Notes under the pieces: model-generated
The model's input: the letters and a program-made list of their open reading frames with translations, nothing else
The model's database searches: none
What the model was told of the DNA's origin: nothing
Program-made: the position numbers and the translations under genes
DNA from: an uncultured Clostridia bacterium
Lineage (GTDB): Bacteria; Bacillota_A; Clostridia; Christensenellales; Aristaeellaceae
Length of the DNA stretch: 7,624 nt
Assembly (NCBI GenBank): GCA_934645275.1
Contig: CAKUDW010000089.1
Coordinates: 1-7,624, forward strand
Reading direction: 5' to 3'
In this document: piece after piece, positions 1-6,493 of the stretch
How positions within the stretch are numbered: the first letter of the stretch is position 1
Layout: every line of letters starts with the position of its first letter

Positions 1-359
1 TACAGATATTCCGGCAGCGCTGTAGCCACCGCCAGCTTCACGCCCGCCGCCGCAAGCGCCCGCAGGTATTCCCGTGCACCGGGTTTCAGGCCGACGTTTT
101 CGGCGTATTCCTGCCGGGCCTGACGCGTCCACTCATCCACAATTTCCTGCCAGCTCTGGGTAAAACCGAAGCGCGCGATGGTATATTCGGCGCTCTCGCG
201 GTAACTCAGCCCCGCCAGCGCACGGCCGTAGTCCTCGGGCACGGCCATGCCGCGCTTTGCAAAGAACACTTCGTCCACCCGCGCCCAAACGCCCATGCTG
301 TCCAGCAGCGTGCCGTCCAGATCAAAGATCGCAGCCTTAAACGGATATGCAGGAATCAT
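1..359 (-). CDS. HAD-superfamily hydrolase (beta-phosphoglucomutase-like), 3' end outside window
   Basis: This is a partial gene: 119 codons are visible from the ATG at 359-357 and the rest lies beyond base 1. The N-terminus carries HAD motif I, IFDLDGTLLDS, with the likely nucleophile Asp13 and the general acid/base Asp15. A helical stretch of roughly residues 20-90 fits the small alpha-helical cap of subfamily I enzymes such as phosphoglycolate phosphatase and beta-phosphoglucomutase. The end of the visible part, KLAVATALPEYL, fits motif II with Thr113. Motifs III and IV would be in the missing part. By family knowledge it is a Mg-dependent, cytosolic phosphatase or phosphomutase acting on a small phosphorylated metabolite; the substrate cannot be read from the sequence. 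Its start overlaps the stop of the upstream flavoprotein gene by four bases (ATGA), and a GGGGTGA stretch just upstream can serve as ribosome binding site, so translation is probably coupled. The superfamily is certain and the exact activity is not. Confidence 0.9.
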   Translation of the reverse strand, partial: MIPAYPFKAAIFDLDGTLLDSMGVWARVDEVFFAKRGMAVPEDYGRALAGLSYRESAEYTIARFGFTQSWQEIVDEWTRQARQEYAENVGLKPGAREYLRALAAAGVKLAVATALPEYL

Positions 360-2008
360 GCCTTCACCCCGCAATTCGTCATCAGCGCTTCGGCGCAGCG
401 CAGTCCATCCACTGCTGCGGAAAGAATACCGCCCGCGTATCCCGCACCCTCGCCCGCGGGATACAGCCCCGCGATGCCCAGCGCGCAGCAGTTTTCGCCA
501 CGCAGGATGCGCACCGGCGACGACGAGCGCGTTTCCACACCGGTGAGCACCGCATCTGCATCGGCAAAGCCGCGCAGCTTGCGGTCAAACTGTACAATCG
601 CGGCCTTCATATCACGCACCACGTAGTCCGGAAGACAATCGTCCACCCTGCCCCAGCGCACGCCGGGCTCATAGCTCGGCCGCACCGCGCCCGCGCCGCT
701 TGAAGCGCGATCGTTCATGAAATCGCCCACGCGCTGCGCTGGCGCGCGATAATCGCCGCCGCCCTGCGCAAAGGCCGTGCGTTCCCATTTTTGCTGGAAG
801 CGCACGCCCGCCAGCGGATCGTCTCCGCCGTAATCACCCGGCTGCACGGACACCAGCAGCGCGCTGTTCGCATTTTCGCCGTCACGGGCAAACAAGCTCA
901 TGCCGTTGACCACCACGCCGCCTTCCTCCGAGGCCGCCGCTACCACGCGCCCGCCCGGACACATGCAGAAGGTATACGCCGCGCGTCCATCCGGCAGATG
1001 GCAGGAGAGCTTATAATCCGCCGCACCCAACGCAGGATGTCCTGCCGCCGCGCCATACTGCGCGCGATTGACGTTTATCTGCCGGTGTTCGATGCGCGCG
1101 CCGATGGAAAAGGGCTTCTGCTGCATCGCCGCACCCGCGTCCAGCAGCATCTGAAAGCTGTCGCGCGCGCTGTGGCCGACGGCCAGGATCAGTTGCTGCG
1201 CGGGCATTTCCACGCCATTCAGCTTCACTGCCGCCAGGCGATTATCCTCAACCAGCAGTCCGTCGAGCTTCGTTTCAAAGCATACCTCGCCGCCCAACGC
1301 GATGATCTCCTCGCGCAGGTTTTTGACCACGGTTCTAAGCCGGTCGGTGCCAATGTGCGGTTTGGCTTCCCAGAGAATTTCCTCCGGCGCGCCCATGCGG
1401 GCGAAGGTTTCCAATACCTCGCGGCAGCGCAGATCCTTGATGCCGCTGTTGAGCTTGCCGTCGGAAAAGGTGCCTGCGCCGCCCTCGCCGAACTGCACGT
1501 TGCTTTCGGGGTTAAACGCGCCGCCGCGCCAGAAGGCCTCGACATCCTGCGCGCGCACATCCACGGGCTTTCCGCGCTCGACCACGAGAGGGCATAACCC
1601 AACCTGCGCCAGCCGCAGCGCCGCAAATAATCCTGCCGGGCCCATGCCCACCACGATGGGCCGCTGCGCCGATTGCGCCGCCGCGTGCGGCACAATCTTC
1701 GAACAGGAATTTGCAGGATCAGAATTCTGCGGGTTGGCAACTCTTAAAAAGCCCTGCCAGGAAACTTTAGGCGCTTCGTCCTCAATGAACTGCGCGTTCT
1801 TTGGCAGCATGGCGGGCATGCGCCGCAGCTCCACATCCAGCGTCAGCGAAAAGTGTACGTCGCGCTTGTCGCGCGCGTCCACCGATTTTTTGAAAACGCG
1901 CACGGAAACAATGTCTTCCGTGCGCAGCTTCAGCGCCCGCGCCGCCAGCATTTCTGGCGAAACGGCCGCGTCGTTCAGATTCTGTCTCACTTGGCTAAGA
2001 CGTATCAT
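356..2008 (-). CDS. FAD-dependent oxidoreductase, COG2509 'NAD(FAD)-utilizing dehydrogenase' type
   Basis: The product is 550 residues, a normal length for this family. An N-terminal domain of about 90 residues (containing RTEDIVSVRVFKKSVDARDK) precedes the flavin domain. The FAD-binding Rossmann motif is IVVGMGPAGLFAA (about 118-130), with an acidic strand end at Glu144. Family signatures follow: FGEGGAGTFSDGKL (173-186), TFCMCPGGRVV (346-356), VETRSSSPVRI (491-501) and LYPAGEGAGYAGGI (515-528), the last closing the FAD site. The linker at about 91-116 is low in recognisable motifs and looks flexible. The frame is open to 2056, but I place the start at the ATG at 2008 because AGGAGAG lies at 2019-2013 with ideal spacing and this gives a 4-base ATGA overlap with the stop of the preceding gene. 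The protein is expected to be a soluble flavoprotein; substrate and physiological role are not established for most members. It is the second, non-homologous-looking flavoprotein in a row in this operon. Confidence 0.93.
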   Translation of the reverse strand: MIRLSQVRQNLNDAAVSPEMLAARALKLRTEDIVSVRVFKKSVDARDKRDVHFSLTLDVELRRMPAMLPKNAQFIEDEAPKVSWQGFLRVANPQNSDPANSCSKIVPHAAAQSAQRPIVVGMGPAGLFAALRLAQVGLCPLVVERGKPVDVRAQDVEAFWRGGAFNPESNVQFGEGGAGTFSDGKLNSGIKDLRCREVLETFARMGAPEEILWEAKPHIGTDRLRTVVKNLREEIIALGGEVCFETKLDGLLVEDNRLAAVKLNGVEMPAQQLILAVGHSARDSFQMLLDAGAAMQQKPFSIGARIEHRQINVNRAQYGAAAGHPALGAADYKLSCHLPDGRAAYTFCMCPGGRVVAAASEEGGVVVNGMSLFARDGENANSALLVSVQPGDYGGDDPLAGVRFQQKWERTAFAQGGGDYRAPAQRVGDFMNDRASSGAGAVRPSYEPGVRWGRVDDCLPDYVVRDMKAAIVQFDRKLRGFADADAVLTGVETRSSSPVRILRGENCCALGIAGLYPAGEGAGYAGGILSAAVDGLRCAEALMTNCGVKA

Positions 2009-3207
2009 TTTTCTCTCCTGATCATTTCCCGCGCCGCTAACGCCGCCGAAGCCCACGCCCAGTGCAGGTTATAGCCGCCGCAGTCGCCGGTTACATCCAG
2101 CGTTTCACCCGCAGCGAACAGCTCCCGCTGCCTTTTTGATTCCAGCGTATCGGGGTTAAATTCATCCATGCGCGCGCCGCCAAGCGTGACCTGCGCCTGT
2201 TCAAAGCCCGCCGTGCCCGTAACCGGCAGCGCCCAGCCAGTCAGGCAGGCCTGAAGGCGCGCACAATCCGCGTCCGAAAGCGCCCTTGCAGGCAGATTCA
2301 TCGGCCCCAGCTCCGCCGCACGCAGCAGCGTCTGCCCCAGACGGCGCGGCATCAGTCCACTCAGAAAATCCTCCAGTGCACGCTCCGGCAACAGCGCCCG
2401 ACGCTTCAGTATCTCATCACCCTTTGCCCCCGGCAGCAGGTTCACCCGCAGCGAAAGCTTCTGCCCCCGACGCGCGTTCACCTGCGCCGCCAGCTGCATC
2501 GCACAGATGCCGGACACGTTGTCCTCGTTAAAGAGCATTTCGCCCGCCTCGCAGCGAACGCATCTGTCGCCCACCATGAGCGATATTTCGCCGCGCGCGC
2601 GTATGCCCTTGAGCCCGCGCACCGCCGCCGGTTCCACGCGCACCGGCGCGATGGCCGGATACCGCGGCGCAAGCGCATGCCCGAAGCGTTGGAGCAGGCG
2701 ATAACCGTCCGTCCCCGCGCCCAGTTTCGGCGCTGCCAGCCCGCCACAGGCAATCAGCAGCCGCGACGCATGCGCACGGCGCCCATCCGCAGCGATAATG
2801 CAAAAGCCGCCGCGCGCGGGCGCAATTTCGCGCGCCTCAAAATCGCAAATCAGCTCCGCCCCCGCCTCGATTGCGCCCAGCCGCAGCGCGTCCAGCACGC
2901 CCGCGGCCATATTGCTCGCCGGATAGACGCGCCCCTCGGCGTCTGATATGCAGCTGACGCCGAGATCTTCAAAGAAGGCGATCGCATCCTGCGCTGAAAA
3001 TGCCCTCAGCGCCGCGCGCGCATCGCCCAGATAATGCTCGGGCGACATGTTCAGATTGGTCATATTGCAGCGGCCGTTACCGGTGGAAAGCAGCTTGCGC
3101 CCCACGCGCGGCTGCTTTTCATACACCGCAGTCTTAACGCCCGCACGCGCGAGCATGCAGGCCGCAGCCAGCCCCGCCGCGCCGCCGCCAATGATACCCG
3201 CGCTCAC
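2005..3207 (-). CDS. BaiN/HI0933-like NAD(P)/FAD-dependent oxidoreductase (aminoacetone oxidase family)
   Basis: The product is 400 residues and fits the family length well. It starts directly with the dinucleotide-binding motif AGIIGGGAAGLAAA (GxGxxG at 7-12) and an acidic strand end at Glu30. These are followed by the family hallmark GRKLLSTGNGRCNMTN (36-51), then GEMLFNEDNVSG in the middle, LGGARMDEFNPDTLESK near the C-terminus, and the closing FAD motif GETLDVTGDCGGYNLHWAWA (367-386). I chose the GTG at 3207-3205 as start because family members begin a few residues before GxGxxG and because GTGA then overlaps the stop of the helicase gene by four bases. The frame is open further upstream to 3378, but that part lies inside the helicase gene in another frame. 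No strong ribosome binding site is seen, so translation probably depends on ribosomes finishing the helicase. BaiN was linked to bile acid dehydroxylation in Clostridium scindens, but the family is very broad and no bai genes are visible here, so I do not infer bile acid metabolism. Confidence 0.93.
   Translation of the reverse strand: MSAGIIGGGAAGLAAACMLARAGVKTAVYEKQPRVGRKLLSTGNGRCNMTNLNMSPEHYLGDARAALRAFSAQDAIAFFEDLGVSCISDAEGRVYPASNMAAGVLDALRLGAIEAGAELICDFEAREIAPARGGFCIIAADGRRAHASRLLIACGGLAAPKLGAGTDGYRLLQRFGHALAPRYPAIAPVRVEPAAVRGLKGIRARGEISLMVGDRCVRCEAGEMLFNEDNVSGICAMQLAAQVNARRGQKLSLRVNLLPGAKGDEILKRRALLPERALEDFLSGLMPRRLGQTLLRAAELGPMNLPARALSDADCARLQACLTGWALPVTGTAGFEQAQVTLGGARMDEFNPDTLESKRQRELFAAGETLDVTGDCGGYNLHWAWASAALAAREMIRREK
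2013..2019 (-). promoter_or_regulatory. Internal ribosome binding site deciding the COG2509 flavoprotein start
   Basis: AGGAGAG on the minus strand lies within the last codons of the preceding flavoprotein gene, four to six bases before the ATG at 2008. It shows that the true start is here and not at the in-frame ATG at 2056. Confidence 0.75.
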
Positions 3208-5345
3208 AGCACGATGCCCAGATCGCGAATCAGGGTGCCGCCCGCCAGCAGCGTTACGCTGTGCAGGGCGCGGGAACAGGCGGTGTAGAGTCTGCGGCGC
3301 TCCGCGTCGGTCAGCTCCGCATCGGGCCAGACCACGATCACCGCATCGAATTCCATGCCCTTCACTAGCTGATAACAACCGAGCACATTATCGGTGCTTT
3401 CATAGTTCAGATCGGCCTCGCCGCCGTCGAGCCGGTAGACATTTTCCAGCTTGGTCGACAGCGAATCGGCCTGCGCCTGCGTGCGCGTAACGATGGCGAT
3501 AGACGTATAGCCCTCGGCGCGCAGGCGGCTGAGCGTGTCCTTGAGCAGCTGTAAGCTGTACTGCGCCACCATGGGCATTTCGCCCTCGCGGCCCACGGAA
3601 TTCAGGCGGTCGCTGCCGGGCAACAGCGCATTGCACAGGCGGGTGATGGGCAGCGTAGAGCGGTAGCAGCGGCTGAGCCGGAATACCGGCGCGTCCGCCG
3701 CGTCGAAGCACGCGCCCCAATTCTCCGGCGCACACGCGCCCATGCCCGGGCAGGTACGCTGCATGGGATCGCCCAGCAACGTGACCCGCGCGTTCGGGAA
3801 ATAGGCGTGCAGCAGCGCAAGCTCGGTTTCGGAATAATCCTGCGCCTCGTCCACCAGCAGGTGATACACCGTCTTATCCGGCGCGACGAAGCCCAGCTTC
3901 ACCAGCAGATACGCCTGCGCGGCAGCGTCCTCCCACCAGAGCAGGTTTGCATCGCGGTTTTCATAGAAAGCAGTTTTCAATGCGCGCGGCGCGTCCTTCA
4001 TGGCCTCCTGCTCCAGCGTCCAGCCATTCACGCCGGTGAGCCTGCGCAATTGGGCACGCACGGGCTGAAGCCGCTGCGAGGCCGCCATGCGGCTCACAAA
4101 CGTCAGCTCGCGGCCGGAATACTTGGCGGCATAGCTCTGCTCGTACTGCTTGATGAGCTTTTCTTCCCAGCTGGCCAGCCGCGTATCCAGCGTGGCGCGC
4201 ATGCGCTCCACGCGCTGAGCGGGTGTGAGCAGCGAAAATTCGTTCTTATACATGCGCCGCAGTTCCTCGCGGCGAATCAGAATTTCATCGTCCATGCGCA
4301 CGCTGCCGAAATTCGGCCCGAAAGCGGCAAAGCTTTCAGCCGTGGCGCGCAGCTTCTGCAAAAACTCCGGGCCTGTCTTGTAGGCCATGGACTGCATGCG
4401 CAGTTCGTCGCCGCCCTCGAGCAGCGCGTCCATCTGGCGCGCGGCACTCTCGAGCTTTCGGCCCAGCGCGGTTTCCACGATTTCACGCATCGTGCGCGCG
4501 CGAATATTCTCTTCGCCCAGCTCCGGCAGCACGTTTGAAACGTATTCCGAAAACGCAGTGCTGGGCGATACGATCTGAATCTTGCTGGCGTCCAGCACGT
4601 CGCGGCGGCGATACATCAGATACGCCGCGCGGTGCATGGCCACGCTGGTCTTGCCGCTGCCCGCGGAGCCGACCACGCAAACCACAGGCGCGTCATCGTA
4701 GCGAATGGCGGCATTCTGTTCGGACTGAATCGTCGCCACGATCTGGCGCATGTGGCGGCTGGTGGCCCCAGACAGAATGTCCAGCAGCATGTGGTCGTCA
4801 ATGGACATGCCGGTATCCACATAGTACTTCAGCTGACCATTTTCCATGCGATACTGGCGCTTGAGCGACATTTCGCCGCGAATCACGCCTCCGGGGCTGT
4901 CATACTGCACTGCGCCGGGCATCGCATCATAATACAGGCTGCAAACCGGCGCGCGCCAGTCGTGCACCAGCAGCCGTCCCTTTTCATCCTCCAGGCTGTA
5001 CAGGCCGATCACGATTTTCTCCAGCTCGGCCGCACCTTCTTCCGTGAAATCCACGCGGGCAAAGAAGGGATTCATCAGCATGCGGCGGTAGCGCTCGGCC
5101 AGTCCCAGCGTGAATTCCCGGCGCGCGGCGAAACGATCCACTTCCACGGAGAGCTGTTCCAAATCCTGCACGGACAGCTGCGTCGGTCGAACGCGCAGTT
5201 CTTCCCACGCATCCGCAATGATGGCGCGGATGGATTCGGAGTGGCTGCCGGAAATCCGATCCGCCTGCTCGATGATGGCCAGCATGAGCTGCTGCACCCG
5301 TGCAGTGTATTCCTGTTCCCGCTTAAATTCCATATCTCGTTCCAT
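3204..5345 (-). CDS. helD: HelD-like UvrD/Rep superfamily 1 helicase (RNA polymerase recycling ATPase)
   Basis: The product is 713 residues and has the HelD architecture. An N-terminal helical arm (about 1-90, rich in charged helices) is followed by the HelD-specific block NPFFARVDF (92-100), LLVHDWRAPVCSLYYD (125-140) and GEMSLKRQYRMENGQLKYYVDTG (157-179). The Q-motif-like TIQSEQN (205-211) leads into the Walker A motif GSAGSGKTS (226-234). A long insertion (about 290-490) precedes Walker B LLVDEAQD (496-503), motif III LLGDPMQR (523-530), motif IV RCYRS (559-563), motif V VKGMEFDAV (661-669) and motif VI YTACSRALH (687-695). All core ATPase residues appear intact. HelD of Bacillus subtilis uses its N-terminal arm to enter the RNA polymerase secondary channel and release polymerase from nucleic acid; this homologue probably does the same. 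GGAGG at 5357-5353, seven bases before the ATG at 5345, supports this start over the in-frame Met5. It is the first gene of a four-gene coupled operon. A general DNA helicase IV role is the alternative. Confidence 0.93.
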   Translation of the reverse strand: MERDMEFKREQEYTARVQQLMLAIIEQADRISGSHSESIRAIIADAWEELRVRPTQLSVQDLEQLSVEVDRFAARREFTLGLAERYRRMLMNPFFARVDFTEEGAAELEKIVIGLYSLEDEKGRLLVHDWRAPVCSLYYDAMPGAVQYDSPGGVIRGEMSLKRQYRMENGQLKYYVDTGMSIDDHMLLDILSGATSRHMRQIVATIQSEQNAAIRYDDAPVVCVVGSAGSGKTSVAMHRAAYLMYRRRDVLDASKIQIVSPSTAFSEYVSNVLPELGEENIRARTMREIVETALGRKLESAARQMDALLEGGDELRMQSMAYKTGPEFLQKLRATAESFAAFGPNFGSVRMDDEILIRREELRRMYKNEFSLLTPAQRVERMRATLDTRLASWEEKLIKQYEQSYAAKYSGRELTFVSRMAASQRLQPVRAQLRRLTGVNGWTLEQEAMKDAPRALKTAFYENRDANLLWWEDAAAQAYLLVKLGFVAPDKTVYHLLVDEAQDYSETELALLHAYFPNARVTLLGDPMQRTCPGMGACAPENWGACFDAADAPVFRLSRCYRSTLPITRLCNALLPGSDRLNSVGREGEMPMVAQYSLQLLKDTLSRLRAEGYTSIAIVTRTQAQADSLSTKLENVYRLDGGEADLNYESTDNVLGCYQLVKGMEFDAVIVVWPDAELTDAERRRLYTACSRALHSVTLLAGGTLIRDLGIVL

Positions 5346-5352
5346 ATCCGCG

Positions 5353-5357
5353 CCTCC
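5353..5357 (-). promoter_or_regulatory. Ribosome binding site of the helicase gene
   Basis: GGAGG on the minus strand, seven bases before the ATG at 5345. It decides the start at 5345 rather than the second in-frame ATG four codons later. Confidence 0.75.
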
Positions 5358-5377
5358 ATTCCAGCCTAATTTGTATA

Positions 5378-5406
5378 ATTATAGCACGCTAAAATGCAAA
5401 ATGGAA
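5378..5406 (-). promoter_or_regulatory. Promoter of the helD-flavoprotein-HAD operon
   Basis: Read on the minus strand, a perfect TATAAT (5383-5378) is preceded directly by TGC, giving an extended -10 element. The -35 position at 17 bases spacing (5406-5401) reads TTCCAT and is weak, which fits an extended -10 promoter. An overlapping alternative is TTTGCA (5400-5395), 17 bases, TATACA (5377-5372). Either would start transcription roughly 20-30 bases before the helD ATG, with a leader just long enough for the GGAGG ribosome binding site. Seen by motif only. Confidence 0.65.
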
Positions 5407-5440
5407 TAGCAAATCCTGGAACAAAGACTTTTTCGTGCGC

Positions 5441-5466
5441 GTCAAATGAAAGAAACCGGTCAAATG
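5441..5466. repeat. Pair of GTCAAATG direct repeats, candidate operator
   Basis: The 8-base word GTCAAATG occurs at 5441-5448 and again at 5459-5466, 18 bases apart start to start. The second copy ends 11 bases before the -35 of the rightward promoter. The position suits an activator or regulator binding as a tandem dimer, but only two copies are seen and no regulator gene is nearby. Confidence 0.35.
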
Positions 5467-5477
5467 TCTGGAACGCC

Positions 5478-5506
5478 TTGCCCTTTCCGGGTGCTTCGAT
5501 TATAAT
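5478..5506 (+). promoter_or_regulatory. Promoter of the YitT-family gene
   Basis: TTGCCC (5478-5483, four of six consensus bases) is followed after exactly 17 bases by a perfect TATAAT (5501-5506). Transcription would begin near 5513, leaving a leader of about 20 bases before the ATG at 5534. This is the best housekeeping-sigma type promoter in the window. Confidence 0.8.
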
Positions 5507-5523
5507 ATAAGCGTAGAAATATC

Positions 5524-5529
5524 GGGAGG
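5524..5529 (+). promoter_or_regulatory. Ribosome binding site of the YitT-family gene
   Basis: GGGAGG ends four bases before the ATG at 5534. The spacing is slightly short but the match is strong. Confidence 0.7.
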
Positions 5530-5533
5530 TAGA

Positions 5534-6400
5534 ATGCGCGTGCGGTTTGATTTCAGGCGCGACGGGCGGCGGCTGGCCGCAGTATGCGCGGCGGCGCTGG
5601 TGAGCGCTTTCAACATACGCGCCTTTGTAAACGGCGCGGGGCTCTTTCCCGGCGGCGCGACGGGACTGACGGTTCTGCTGCAAAGCATTGCGGATAAATA
5701 TTTGCACCTTCACATCCCCTATGCGGCGCTGAATCTGGCGCTGAACGCCGTGCCGGTGTGGATCGGCTTCAAGTATATCGGCAAAAAGTTCACGCTGTTT
5801 TCACTGGTCTATGTAGTGCTCTCCTCGGTGCTGACGGACGTGCTGCCGCCCATGCAGCTGACGGACAACAGCCTGCTTCTGGCCGTATTCGGCGGCATTG
5901 TCAGCGGTTTCGCCATTTCGCTGTGTTTAAATGCGGACGCCACCAGCGGCGGCACAGACTTCATCTCCATATATATGTCCGAACGCCGCGGCGTGGATTT
6001 CTTTGGCGTGATGCTCAGCTGCAATGTGGCAATGTTGGTGGTGGCGGGTCTGCTGTTTTCCTGGGAGCGGGCGCTGTATTCCATCATATTCCAATATGCT
6101 TCCACGCAGGTGGTACACACGCTGTTCGTGCGCTACCAGAAACAGACATTGTTCATCGTGACCCGCGAGCCGGAAAAGGTGTACCAAATCATTCGCGAAA
6201 CCACGCACCACGCCGCCACGCTCCTGCGCGGCGAAGGGCTCTATGAACAGCAGGAGCGCTACATGCTCTATTCCGTAGTTTCCCGCGCCGAGGCCCGGGA
6301 ACTGGTAAAACGGGTGCGCGCGGCAGACGAGGGTGCATTCATTAATTCCATTCGCACGCAGGCACTGACCGGCCGCTTCTACCAGCGCCCCAACGACTGA
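5534..6400 (+). CDS. YitT-family integral membrane protein (DUF161 + DUF2179)
   Basis: The product is 288 residues, the usual YitT-family length. After a short basic N-terminus (MRVRFDFRRDGRR) come about five to six hydrophobic segments, near 14-37, 40-55, 60-80, 87-105, 113-133 and 156-176. Family signatures are FPGGATGLTVLLQ (38-50) and the conserved ATSGGTDFIS (136-145, GGTD at 139-142). The C-terminal soluble part from about 200 has the DUF2179 look: KQTLFIVTREPEKVYQIIRE, LLRGEGLYEQQERYMLYSVVSRAEARELVKRVRAADEGAFI and an ending resembling GRFYQR. By family knowledge it sits in the cytoplasmic membrane with a cytosolic regulatory-like domain of the ferredoxin-like type; the transported substrate, if any, is not known. 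It has its own promoter and ribosome binding site and is divergent from the helD operon. No clear intrinsic terminator follows it, so some read-through into the next gene is possible. Confidence 0.93.
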   Translation: MRVRFDFRRDGRRLAAVCAAALVSAFNIRAFVNGAGLFPGGATGLTVLLQSIADKYLHLHIPYAALNLALNAVPVWIGFKYIGKKFTLFSLVYVVLSSVLTDVLPPMQLTDNSLLLAVFGGIVSGFAISLCLNADATSGGTDFISIYMSERRGVDFFGVMLSCNVAMLVVAGLLFSWERALYSIIFQYASTQVVHTLFVRYQKQTLFIVTREPEKVYQIIRETTHHAATLLRGEGLYEQQERYMLYSVVSRAEARELVKRVRAADEGAFINSIRTQALTGRFYQRPND

Positions 6401-6404
6401 TTTT

Positions 6405-6425
6405 CGCGGCGTATCCTGCGCCGTG
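6405..6425 (+). other. GC-rich hairpin after the YitT gene
   Basis: CGCGGCG (6405-6411) and CGCCGTG (6419-6425) can pair over seven bases with one G-U pair around a 7-base loop, starting four bases after the YitT-family stop codon. No run of T follows, so it is not a textbook intrinsic terminator. It may act as a weak terminator or stabilise the mRNA end. Confidence 0.4.
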
Positions 6426-6428
6426 GGA

Positions 6429-6434
6429 TATAAT
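6429..6434 (+). promoter_or_regulatory. Possible -10 element for the acidic exported protein gene
   Basis: A perfect TATAAT lies 55 bases before the ATG at 6490. No acceptable -35 is seen at 16-18 bases; that space is occupied by the GC-rich hairpin, and there is no TG extension directly before it. It may be a weak or activator-dependent promoter, or chance. Confidence 0.35.
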
Positions 6435-6448
6435 TGCATAAGCTCTAC

Positions 6449-6493
6449 ATGAACGACGAACAAACTTTCAAGGAGGCCTTACATCTTTTATGA
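6449..6493 (+). CDS. Possible 14-codon leader peptide overlapping the next start
   Basis: An ATG at 6449 opens a 14-codon frame reading MNDEQTFKEALHLL, whose TGA stop overlaps the ATG of the next gene as ATGA (6490-6493). The ribosome binding site of the next gene lies inside it. No ribosome binding site is visible in front of the mini-ORF, so translation is doubtful. If real, it would act through translational coupling rather than as a protein. It could simply be chance. Confidence 0.2.
   Translation: MNDEQTFKEALHLL
6470..6476 (+). promoter_or_regulatory. Ribosome binding site of the acidic exported protein gene, long spacing
   Basis: AAGGAGG is a near-perfect Shine-Dalgarno, but it lies 13 bases before the ATG at 6490, longer than the usual 5-9. 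No alternative in-frame ATG, GTG, TTG or CTG lies between the upstream in-frame TAA (6439-6441) and 6490, so this is still the best start. Confidence 0.6.

Noticed and set aside
791..1597. 268-codon plus-strand frame opposite the COG2509 flavoprotein gene
   Set aside because: It lies wholly antisense to a gene with clear family motifs, is His/Arg/Ala-rich as expected from antisense GC-rich codons, and has no ribosome binding site or recognisable domain.
2005..3207. Bile acid 7-alpha-dehydroxylation gene by similarity to BaiN
   Set aside because: The family is broad and no other bai genes are in the window, so the pathway assignment is not supported.
3807..4538. 243-codon plus-strand frame opposite the helicase middle
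   Set aside because: Antisense shadow of a well supported helicase reading frame with no motif of its own.
4632..5369. 245-codon plus-strand frame opposite the 5' part of the helicase gene
   Set aside because: Antisense to the conserved HelD N-terminal region and Walker A; no independent evidence for translation.
5421..5440. T-run at 5429-5433 as a terminator
   Set aside because: No stable stem precedes it on either strand and it sits between two divergent promoters, where no gene ends.
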